Assembly (NCBI GenBank): GCA_002084765.1
Contig: NBMB01000002.1
Coordinates: forward strand, 60,074-124,073
DNA from: Candidatus Cloacimonetes bacterium 4572_55
Lineage (GTDB): Bacteria > 4572-55
Direction of reading: 5' to 3'
Length of the DNA stretch: 64,000 nucleotides
Shown here: positions 49,065-59,686 of the stretch, piece after piece
How the letters are laid out: every line of letters starts with the position of its first letter
Position numbering within the stretch: the stretch's first letter is position 1
The notes under the pieces: generated by a model
Databases searched by the model: none
Told to the model about the DNA's origin: nothing
What the model saw: only the letters and a program-made list of their open reading frames with translations
Position numbers and translations under genes: made by a program

Positions 49065-51167
49065 GTGTATCAAAACCTATTATTTGAAATCGGCGTTGAA
49101 GAGCTGCCCCCAGGATTTATCAATCCTGCGTTAAAGCAACTTCGAGAAAAAGCGGAGCGGCTCTTTGGAAAATATCGGTTATATGTGGGATCATATCGTG
49201 TGGAAGGCACGCCCAGGCGCCTCATTCTTTGCGTCCAAAACCTTGTGTCCAGGCAGGCTGACCTGGTTCGGGAACATCGGGGACCCGCAAAACGAATCGC
49301 CTTTGACAAGAACGGGAATCCCACAAAAGCGGCAATTGGTTTTGCTCGCGGAAAAGGAAAGACTGTACACGATCTGATCGTTAAGCAGACCCCTAAGGGC
49401 AAATATATAGCGGTGGTGCAAAAGGAAAGCGGCAAGCCCACAGAGGAATTGTTGCCAGAACTGCTGAAAAAATTGTTGCAATCTCTCACATTTCCAAAAA
49501 CCATGCGTTGGGGACGGCATGAGATTCGGTTCGCCCGTCCGATCAGCTGGTTGTTGGCTTTATTCGGAGAGGAGCCGGTTACTTTCCAGATCGACAGGAT
49601 TGAATCTGGGCGCGTCACCTATGGTCATCGATGGATCAGCCCCGGTCCTTTCGCAGTCAAAAACGCGGATCATTACTTTGAAATTATGGAGCAGGCCGGG
49701 GTCTGTTACGACATGGCTCAGCGGAAACAGCGCACGCTCTCAGAAATGCGAGACGCGGCTCAAAAACATGACATGGAATTGGTGGAAAACCCCGCTCTAT
49801 TAGATACGGTTTCCAACATTGTCGAAATCCCGCATGCGGTTGTCGGTTGTTTTCACACCGATTTTCTGGAGTTGCCGGACGAGATGATTATCACCGCTAT
49901 TGAGCGGCACCAGAAATGTTTCGCGCTGCGTCTGCCGGATGGACGCTTAGCACCCAAGTTTATTCAGGTGAGCAACTCGGATCCGAAAAACGACGACAAT
50001 GTCCGAGTCGGCAGCGAGAGAGTGATTGCGGCTCGACTGGCGGACGCCCGCTTTTTTTATCTGGAAGATTGCAAGACCCCGTTATCCGAAAAGACGTTGT
50101 TGTTAAAAAATGTGATTTTCCAAAAAGATTTGGGGTCCATTTATGAAAAAGTGGAGCGGATGAAGTCGATTTGCAAAAAATTGTCGGAGAGTCTAAGTCT
50201 ATCTCCAGAGGAAAAAGCAAACAGCCTACGCGCTGCGCATCTGGCAAAAGCCGATCTGGTCTCTAATATGATTGGCGAGAAGGAATTTGCAAAGCTGCAA
50301 GGCTTTATGGGTTGGAAGTATGCAGAGATGGACGGAGAACATCCGGCTGTGGCGCAGGCGATTTTTGAACATTACATGCCTCGTTACGCGAACGATCAAC
50401 TGCCGGAAACGATCGAGGGTGCTGTCACGTCGCTTGCTGATAAATTCGATACCATAACCGGCTGTTTCGGAGTGGGTATCACGCCAACGGGGTCTCAGGA
50501 TCCGTATGCGCTTCGTAGAGCCGCGTTGGGAATCGTCCGTATTATTTTGGATCGGGAATTCGATCTCTCGTTGCAATCAATTTTGGATCACGCATTGGAG
50601 CGATTGCAAGGCAAATTGAAACAAAGCGCGGATGAGACGCTGAAAAATATCGAGGGCTTTTTTCGCCGACGGTTGGATAGCATCTTACGAGAAGAGGGTT
50701 TTGATTATGATATTACGGACGCCGCGCTGACGATATCTTTTGATAATTTTATTGATACCCGAAAGCGGGCAAAGGCGATTCAAAATATGCGGCGGCATCC
50801 GGATTTCGACTCGATTGCCACTGCAAACAAACGTGTGACAAATATTTTGAAAAAAACAGGCGTCTCATCCAAGCTATATCAAAAAGTGGATCCGAATAAA
50901 TTCGATCAAGAAGAAGAAAAAGCACTCTATCGAGCGTATCAGGAAAAAAGGTCCATTGTTGAACAGCATATCGACGAGCGGGCGTATGACCGCGCGCTGG
51001 GATTGCTTGTGGAACTGAGACAACCGATCGATAATTTTTTTGACCATGTTTTTGTCATGGTCGAGGATCAAGGCGTCCGAAACAACCGTCTGGCTTTGAT
51101 GCGGGAGATCAAGCGGACTTTTGACCGCATTGCCGATTTTTCTCGCATAGTCGTCTCTGCGGAATAA
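49065..51167 (+). CDS. glyS: Glycyl-tRNA synthetase beta subunit
   Basis: A 700-residue beta subunit of the bacterial alpha2-beta2 enzyme. It opens LLFEIGVEELPPGFINPALK and contains KTMRWGRHEIRFARPISWLL, IVEIPHAVVGCF and GCFGVGITPTGSQDPYALRR, and ends in an anticodon-binding DALR-like domain (FFDHVFVMVEDQGVRNNRLA). GTG is the start, with AGGAG eight bases upstream. The beta subunit recognises tRNA-Gly. The alpha subunit gene (glyQ), normally immediately upstream, is not in this window. The region where it would lie is occupied by repeats and fragments, so glyQ must be elsewhere. Confidence 0.95.
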   Translation: MYQNLLFEIGVEELPPGFINPALKQLREKAERLFGKYRLYVGSYRVEGTPRRLILCVQNLVSRQADLVREHRGPAKRIAFDKNGNPTKAAIGFARGKGKTVHDLIVKQTPKGKYIAVVQKESGKPTEELLPELLKKLLQSLTFPKTMRWGRHEIRFARPISWLLALFGEEPVTFQIDRIESGRVTYGHRWISPGPFAVKNADHYFEIMEQAGVCYDMAQRKQRTLSEMRDAAQKHDMELVENPALLDTVSNIVEIPHAVVGCFHTDFLELPDEMIITAIERHQKCFALRLPDGRLAPKFIQVSNSDPKNDDNVRVGSERVIAARLADARFFYLEDCKTPLSEKTLLLKNVIFQKDLGSIYEKVERMKSICKKLSESLSLSPEEKANSLRAAHLAKADLVSNMIGEKEFAKLQGFMGWKYAEMDGEHPAVAQAIFEHYMPRYANDQLPETIEGAVTSLADKFDTITGCFGVGITPTGSQDPYALRRAALGIVRIILDREFDLSLQSILDHALERLQGKLKQSADETLKNIEGFFRRRLDSILREEGFDYDITDAALTISFDNFIDTRKRAKAIQNMRRHPDFDSIATANKRVTNILKKTGVSSKLYQKVDPNKFDQEEEKALYRAYQEKRSIVEQHIDERAYDRALGLLVELRQPIDNFFDHVFVMVEDQGVRNNRLALMREIKRTFDRIADFSRIVVSAE

Positions 51168-51212
51168 ACCGGTCGTAGTCTGTAATTTTCGGATTCAGAA
51201 AGAGGAGTAGAG

Positions 51213-52295
51213 ATGAAAGAACATTTGTATATTGTGATTATGGCCGGCGGAAAGGGGACTCGATTCTGGCCTCTCAGCCGCGGCGAATCCCCCAAACAAC
51301 TGCTGAATATTTGCGGCGAACGTTCGATGATTCAAGAGACCGTCCATCGGGTCTTGCCTTTGGTTCCGACAGATCGGATTTTGGTCGTCACCGCGGCGGC
51401 TCACGCTGATGAAATTCGTCGCCAATTGCCGAACATCCCAGACCGCAACATCTTGGAGGAGCCGGTCGGACGGAATACCGCTCCTTGTATCGGATTAGCC
51501 GCCACCCACTTAGCCCGCCGCGATCCCGACGCTGTGATGATTGTCTTGCCCGCTGATCATCTGATCAAAGATGAGGAGCCGTTCCGAGAAACGTTGATCC
51601 ATGCGGCGCAAATCGCCGAAAAAAGCGCGAACTTGATCACTATCGGCATCACGCCGACATGGCCGGAAACCGGTTACGGCTATATTCAGCTTGGCGACGC
51701 GCGGGAATATCCCGATTTTAAATCATATCAAGTCAAGAGCTTTCGGGAAAAACCAAATGCAGAAAGTGCTGAGGAATTTATCAAATCCGGTGATTTTGTC
51801 TGGAACAGCGGTATGTTTATCTGGCGCGCCTCTACGATTCTTGCGAATATCGAACGATTTTTGCCCCGAATTTATAGACAACTTCTGCAGATTCGGGTCT
51901 CTATTGGCTCCTCAAACGAACAATCCACTTTGAACCGAATTTATCCGAGGATCGAACCGCAGTCAATCGATTTTGGAGTCATGGAACGATCCTCGAATGT
52001 TTTTTCTCTGCGGGGAAATTTTAGGTGGAATGATGTGGGAAGCTGGAACGCGTTGGGGGATGTGTGGCAGAAAGACGAACATGGCAATGCCTGCTACGGT
52101 AAACCCGCTATTTCCGTAAACGCTACGAAATCGATAGTCTTTTCCCCTAAGAAACAGGTGGCTCTGGTTCATGTGGATAATCTGATCGTTGTGGAGACGG
52201 ACGACGCCTTATTAGTCTGCCGCTCGGATAAGGCGCAAGATGTGAAAAAAATTGTCGAGCTTTTGGAAGAAAAAGGCATGACAGAGTTGTTGTAG
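51213..52295 (+). CDS. manC: Mannose-1-phosphate guanylyltransferase
   Basis: A 360-residue nucleotidyltransferase of the ManC/ManB-GMP type without the C-terminal isomerase domain. It has the pyrophosphorylase signature IMAGGKGTRFWPLSR near the start, KQLLNICGERSMIQETV, RNTAPCIGLAA, MIVLPADHLI and GDFVWNSGMFIWRA. It makes GDP-mannose from mannose-1-phosphate and GTP. GAAAGAGGAG precedes the ATG. The next genes make cyclic 2,3-diphosphoglycerate. Both products relate to compatible-solute chemistry, although GDP-mannose also feeds the polysaccharide pathways suggested at 9.4 kb. Confidence 0.93.
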   Translation: MKEHLYIVIMAGGKGTRFWPLSRGESPKQLLNICGERSMIQETVHRVLPLVPTDRILVVTAAAHADEIRRQLPNIPDRNILEEPVGRNTAPCIGLAATHLARRDPDAVMIVLPADHLIKDEEPFRETLIHAAQIAEKSANLITIGITPTWPETGYGYIQLGDAREYPDFKSYQVKSFREKPNAESAEEFIKSGDFVWNSGMFIWRASTILANIERFLPRIYRQLLQIRVSIGSSNEQSTLNRIYPRIEPQSIDFGVMERSSNVFSLRGNFRWNDVGSWNALGDVWQKDEHGNACYGKPAISVNATKSIVFSPKKQVALVHVDNLIVVETDDALLVCRSDKAQDVKKIVELLEEKGMTELL

Positions 52296-52317
52296 GACAA
52301 TCGGAAGATAAAAAACC

Positions 52318-53496
52318 ATGCCGGATACAAAAATTGCTACAGATGGGCGTCAAATCAAATCTGACCAGCCCCCCTTTGTTTTTTTCTCGAAGACAATCCT
52401 CACGCAATCTCTTCTTAATCTTGGATTGGATGTAGATCAGGCGTACGGAATCGCTACCGCGATCACGGAATCTTTGAATCTAAAAGAGAACTGGCTCAAG
52501 CGAGAGATCGCTGAAAAGGTGGCGACAGCACTTTCAGAAAACTTCGGGGAAAATGTCGCCCGAATATATAAGGCTCCACAAGAACCAGGTTCTGGGATAC
52601 GCGAGTGCCCGGCGGATCAACCTCTCGATCCAAATCTTCCCAGGACCGAAAAAGATACTCGGATATTGGAGGATGGCTTGCTCGTATCCGACTTGGCGGA
52701 ATCGGACGCGGTTACTTTTAGCTCCGAACTGACGCGTATTCTCGAAGTCGCAGATAAAGAAGCCGCGCAAGAATTGCCTGATAAAATTTTTGCCATACAA
52801 AATCAATTTGCCAGGATCCATTTGATCCGTCGCAAATTTAAGAAAAAGTTACAGGATTTGAACAAACCGATCGTTCTTCTGATTGGAGGCGGGACCGGGT
52901 GCGGCAAATCTACTTTGGCAGCGGAGATCGGCTATCAACTCGGTATTACGAAAATTATATCAACCGACTCTATTCGGGAGATCATGCGCTCCATATTTTC
53001 GCATAAAATTATGCCTCCTCTCCATATCTCCTCTTACGAGGGATATCGGCGTCCAGGGTTTGAAAACGCCTCGGTCAAAGAAACGGCTCTTTCGACTTTT
53101 ATCGAGCAGGCCATGTATGTCCGGGTCGGTGCTCAGGCGTTAATCGAGCGAAATATTGTCGAACATGTGGATATGATCGTGGACGGCGTGCATCTTATTC
53201 CTGGCGTTTTAGAGCCGGTCAACGCATCGGATGCGGTTGTGATTCCCCTCCTTATATCAATCAAGGATGTGGAATGCCATCGGAAGCGATTCGCACATCG
53301 CGAACGACGAGCAAAGGACAGACCGGCTAAAAAATATCTGAAAAATTTTGAAGCGATCCGCATTATTCAAGATCACTTGATCCAGGTCGCTCAACAGCGG
53401 GAGATACCGATCTTTGATAATAAGGAAATTAGCGCGTCCACAAAGGACGTCATTAATCATATCTTTCGACAACTTGAATTGGCGAAGAAAGCATGA
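52318..53496 (+). CDS. 2-phosphoglycerate kinase
   Basis: A 392-residue kinase with an N-terminal ATP-cone-like segment (FSKTILTQSLLNLGLDVDQA) and a C-terminal P-loop domain: VLLIGGGTGCGKSTLAAEIG, IISTDSIREIMRSIF, VDMIVDGVHLIPG and RAKDRPAKKYLKNFEAIR. The domain order matches 2-phosphoglycerate kinases of thermophilic methanogens, which form 2,3-diphosphoglycerate from 2-phosphoglycerate and ATP. The stop overlaps the start of the following cyclizing enzyme gene by four bases, strong evidence of one pathway. Confidence in function rests on this pairing. Confidence 0.85.
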   Translation: MPDTKIATDGRQIKSDQPPFVFFSKTILTQSLLNLGLDVDQAYGIATAITESLNLKENWLKREIAEKVATALSENFGENVARIYKAPQEPGSGIRECPADQPLDPNLPRTEKDTRILEDGLLVSDLAESDAVTFSSELTRILEVADKEAAQELPDKIFAIQNQFARIHLIRRKFKKKLQDLNKPIVLLIGGGTGCGKSTLAAEIGYQLGITKIISTDSIREIMRSIFSHKIMPPLHISSYEGYRRPGFENASVKETALSTFIEQAMYVRVGAQALIERNIVEHVDMIVDGVHLIPGVLEPVNASDAVVIPLLISIKDVECHRKRFAHRERRAKDRPAKKYLKNFEAIRIIQDHLIQVAQQREIPIFDNKEISASTKDVINHIFRQLELAKKA

Positions 53497-54854
53497 AAAT
53501 AATCGCGCTTATTGACGGAGAACATTATTTACCTGTGACCATAGCCGCTTTGAAAGAGCTGGGAGAACGGGTCGGCAAGGTGGTTGGCACGGTATTTATC
53601 GGCGGTATCGAAAAGCTGAAATCGGTTGATTCGATTCGAGAACTGGGGTTCCCATACACTATGGATAAGGATCGATTCGCAGCGGTCAGACAGGGCTTAC
53701 AGCGGTTCCGACCAGATTTGGTTTACGATCTCAGCGACGAGCCCGTTGTCAGCTACGAGGATCGCTTTCAGCTTGCCAACTTGATTCTTGAGGCGAATGT
53801 GTCGTATGCCGGAGCGGATTTTCGATTTGATCCTCCCCGATTTGCCGACGTCATGCGCAAACCCTCCCTGACGATCGCAGGGACGGGCAAGCGCATCGGG
53901 AAAACAGCTATCGGCGGCTATGTGGGACGGACGCTAAGCAGCCGAGAGAAAGGTGGACGCAACTCCTATCATCCCTGTATCGTGACAATGGGAAGAGGCG
54001 GTCCCCCGCATCCGGAGATCATCCGAGGGGAAGATATTGAACTCACACCCCTATTCCTGATGAACGAGTTCAAAGAGGGGAAACATGCCGCTTCGGATCA
54101 TTATGAAGACGCTTTGATCGCCCGTTTGACCACAATCGGATGCCGTCGGTGCGGAGGGGGGTTCACCGGGCAAGTTTTCAGTTCTGTAGTAGAACAAGGC
54201 GCGACTATTGCCAACAAATTGCCGCATAAATTGGTCATATTCGAGGGTAGCGGCGCATCCTTCCCGCCGATCCGAACGGATTCTTGGATCATGTTGGTCG
54301 GAGCAAATCAGCCATACAACCGAATCCAAAGCTATATGGGACCCTATCGGCTCAATAAAGCCGACCTGATCCTGATCACCCAATGCGATAAACCGTTGGT
54401 CACCGACGTGCGCAGCCTGCGTATGCGGCAAATTTCCCAAAAAATCGCCCCTAAAGCAAGAGTCGTGCGCACAAGGTTCCGCCCCAAACCTCTTAAGTCG
54501 ATCACTGGTAAAAAAATTATCTGGATTACTACTTTGCCAAAACGGATGGCACCGGTTTTGAAATCATATCTTGAAGAAACTTATGGCTGTCAAGTTTGTA
54601 AAATAAGCCACTCTCTCTCGAATCGTCCGAAGTTAAAGGAAGAACTTAACCGGATCAATTTATCATTGGATGCGGTTTTAGTCGAGCTAAAAGCCGCGGC
54701 AGTAGATATGGCGACTCGATGGGGGCTTAAACAAAATTTGGACGTAATCTATCAAGATAATATACCGATTTCGGTTGATCGAGACCTGGTCTTGGCTGAC
54801 GAAGTCATACGGTGTGCGGAATTGGCAAAAAAACGCTTCGGGCAGCGATCTTAA
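53493..54854 (+). CDS. cpgS: Cyclic 2,3-diphosphoglycerate synthetase
   Basis: A 453-residue protein of the cDPGS family. It has an N-terminal domain (IIALIDGEHYLPVTIAALKE), a central P-loop-type GTPase-like region (SLTIAGTGKRIGKTAIGGYV) and downstream landmarks HPCIVTMGRGGPPHPEII, DHYEDALIARLTTIGCRRC and HKLVIFEGSGASFPPIRTDS. It closes 2,3-diphosphoglycerate to the cyclic form using ATP. The product is a thermoprotectant and phosphate store in methanogens such as Methanothermus. The gene overlaps the preceding kinase gene (ATGA). In a bacterial FCB-like genome this pathway is uncommon. Confidence 0.88.
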   Translation: MKIIALIDGEHYLPVTIAALKELGERVGKVVGTVFIGGIEKLKSVDSIRELGFPYTMDKDRFAAVRQGLQRFRPDLVYDLSDEPVVSYEDRFQLANLILEANVSYAGADFRFDPPRFADVMRKPSLTIAGTGKRIGKTAIGGYVGRTLSSREKGGRNSYHPCIVTMGRGGPPHPEIIRGEDIELTPLFLMNEFKEGKHAASDHYEDALIARLTTIGCRRCGGGFTGQVFSSVVEQGATIANKLPHKLVIFEGSGASFPPIRTDSWIMLVGANQPYNRIQSYMGPYRLNKADLILITQCDKPLVTDVRSLRMRQISQKIAPKARVVRTRFRPKPLKSITGKKIIWITTLPKRMAPVLKSYLEETYGCQVCKISHSLSNRPKLKEELNRINLSLDAVLVELKAAAVDMATRWGLKQNLDVIYQDNIPISVDRDLVLADEVIRCAELAKKRFGQRS

Positions 54855-54868
54855 TCGATTGAGAATGA

Positions 54869-58040
<3,172 letters not shown>

Positions 58041-58051
58041 CAGTTTTTTTC

Positions 58052-58080
58052 TTGACAGAAAGATACCTACTTCCTATCTT
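58052..58080 (+). promoter_or_regulatory. Sigma70-like promoter for rplU
   Basis: TTGACA at 58052-58057, 17 bases, TATCTT at 58075-58080. A second TTGACA at 58037-58042 lies just upstream. The rplU start is 59 bases downstream. Confidence 0.6.
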
Positions 58081-58138
58081 ATGGAACTATAATGAAATTT
58101 GAGAAAAAGATCATTGATCTTTGTGGGAGGAAGATGCT

Positions 58139-58510
58139 GTGTATGCGATTATGATGACGGGGGGTCTACAATACCGTGTGACGAAAAACGACGTAATTCA
58201 AGTCCCCAGAATGAATATGGAACCAGGCGATGATGTCGAGATTGGTCAAGTTATGTTATATGCCTCGGACACTGGTCAAATCACGGTTGGAAAACCGATG
58301 ATTGAAGGAGCAAAGGTGTACGCCAAAGTCTTAGATGAAGCTCGAGGCAAAAAATTGATCGTCTTTAAGATGAAACGTCGCAAAAAATATCGCCGTAAAA
58401 ACGGTCACCGTCAATGGTATACGGAATTATTGATAAAAGATATTGTGCCGGAATCCGATGATCAAAATATGGAACCGGATTCAGCAGACGATATAACGGT
58501 CGTGGTTTAA
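58139..58510 (+). CDS. rplU: 50S ribosomal protein bL21
   Basis: A 123-residue bL21. The start is set at the GTG at 58139, with GGGAGG eight bases upstream, giving the expected N-terminus (YAIMMTGGLQYRVTKND). It has MEPGDDVEIGQVMLYASDTG, AKVLDEARGKKLIVFKMKRR and KKYRRKNGHRQWYTELLIKD. It is longer than the usual 100-105 residues because of an acidic tail (ESDDQNMEPDSADDITVVV). rpmA (bL27), its usual next neighbour, is absent. Two tRNA genes follow instead. Confidence 0.95.
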   Translation: MYAIMMTGGLQYRVTKNDVIQVPRMNMEPGDDVEIGQVMLYASDTGQITVGKPMIEGAKVYAKVLDEARGKKLIVFKMKRRKKYRRKNGHRQWYTELLIKDIVPESDDQNMEPDSADDITVVV

Positions 58511-58521
58511 TTTTTAAAGGT

Positions 58522-58599
<78 letters not shown>

Positions 58600-58604
58600 A
58601 ATTT

Positions 58605-58681
<77 letters not shown>

Positions 58682-58707
58682 GATGCGACCTTGATTATGA
58701 CAAATAT

Positions 58708-58735
58708 ATGGATGGATGAAAGTCCATCCATTTTT
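58708..58735 (+). terminator. Intrinsic terminator after the tRNA pair
   Basis: ATGGATGGA and TCCATCCAT form a perfect 9-bp stem around TGAAAG, followed by a run of T. It is 26 bases after the tRNA-Arg and 40 bases before the DUF2520-protein start, so it ends the rplU-tRNA unit. Confidence 0.8.
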
Positions 58736-58774
58736 GTTAATTCCTCAGATTGCATTCGATTCGAGAAAGTGAGC

Positions 58775-59626
58775 ATGAACTATCCGCGTCGTGTAGCGAT
58801 TATCGGAGCGGGAAATGTCGGGAACAAACTTGCTCGCCTTTTGCTCCGAGCAGACTTTATTATAACCGGCGTTTCCAGCCGACGTCTGGATTCTGCGCGG
58901 AACCTTGCCAATAAAATTCACGCGCCGATTTTCACAACCCGACCCGAGGAATTGATTCAAGAATCCGATATCCTCTTTTTGACAACGCCCGACTCTCAAA
59001 TCGAATCCGTTAGTCGACAATTGGCGCAATGCGCTCCGCTTCAAAAAGAACGATACGTGTGCCATACCAGCGGCTTATATACCAGCGACCTGTTATCCGC
59101 TATAAAAAATCGAGGCGCGATTTGCTTCTCATTCCACCCCTTGATGTCCATCATCCAATCGGAGTCGGAAGAAAAAGATCAGCCCTTTTTTGTGGCTCTT
59201 GAGGGAGATGAGACCGGTATCAAGTGCGGCAAATATATTGCCAAACAAATCGGAGCCACTCATTTTACGATACCGTCTGAGACAAAAGCCCTTTACCATG
59301 CCGGAGCAGTTATCGCCGCAAACTATTTGGTCACACTCTTTTCCACCGCTGTCCAAGTCCATGAAGCCGCTGGCATTCCCGCTGAAAAATCGGAACGAAT
59401 ACTGATGCCGCTGGTGCTACAGACAGTTCAAAACATTCGGGAAAAGGGAGTGCGGGACGGATTAACCGGTCCAATCAAACGAGGCGACGCAGAGACAATT
59501 CGAGCCCATCTGCTTTCGTTTGAAGAAAAAATGCCCGAATTGATCGATTTTTATAAAATTTTGGGAAAACAAACGCTTCCGCTTGTTCCAGATTTTCAAT
59601 CTATGCTGCAGACTCTCTTTACGTAA
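58775..59626 (+). CDS. Rossmann-like / DUF2520 domain protein
   Basis: A 283-residue protein with an N-terminal Rossmann fold ([20 protein letters not shown]) and a C-terminal DUF2520 helical domain: [18 protein letters not shown], then [20 protein letters not shown], and [18 protein letters not shown]. The layout resembles 6-phosphogluconate dehydrogenase-like oxidoreductases, but the substrate of this family is unknown. The ATG at 58775 begins at the Rossmann strand. The longer frame upstream crosses the terminator and is unlikely to be translated. Confidence 0.85.
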   Translation: MNYPRRVAIIGAGNVGNKLARLLLRADFIITGVSSRRLDSARNLANKIHAPIFTTRPEELIQESDILFLTTPDSQIESVSRQLAQCAPLQKERYVCHTSGLYTSDLLSAIKNRGAICFSFHPLMSIIQSESEEKDQPFFVALEGDETGIKCGKYIAKQIGATHFTIPSETKALYHAGAVIAANYLVTLFSTAVQVHEAAGIPAEKSERILMPLVLQTVQNIREKGVRDGLTGPIKRGDAETIRAHLLSFEEKMPELIDFYKILGKQTLPLVPDFQSMLQTLFT

Positions 59627-59686
59627 TGCAGGACACTGATCCGCGTTACAGCCACTACCTAAAAATTACCGGCTTTCAACAAAAAA

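Noticed and set aside
58691-58774. Upstream extension of the DUF2520 protein
   Set aside because: It would translate through the terminator hairpin at 58708-58735. The Rossmann strand begins right after the ATG at 58775.
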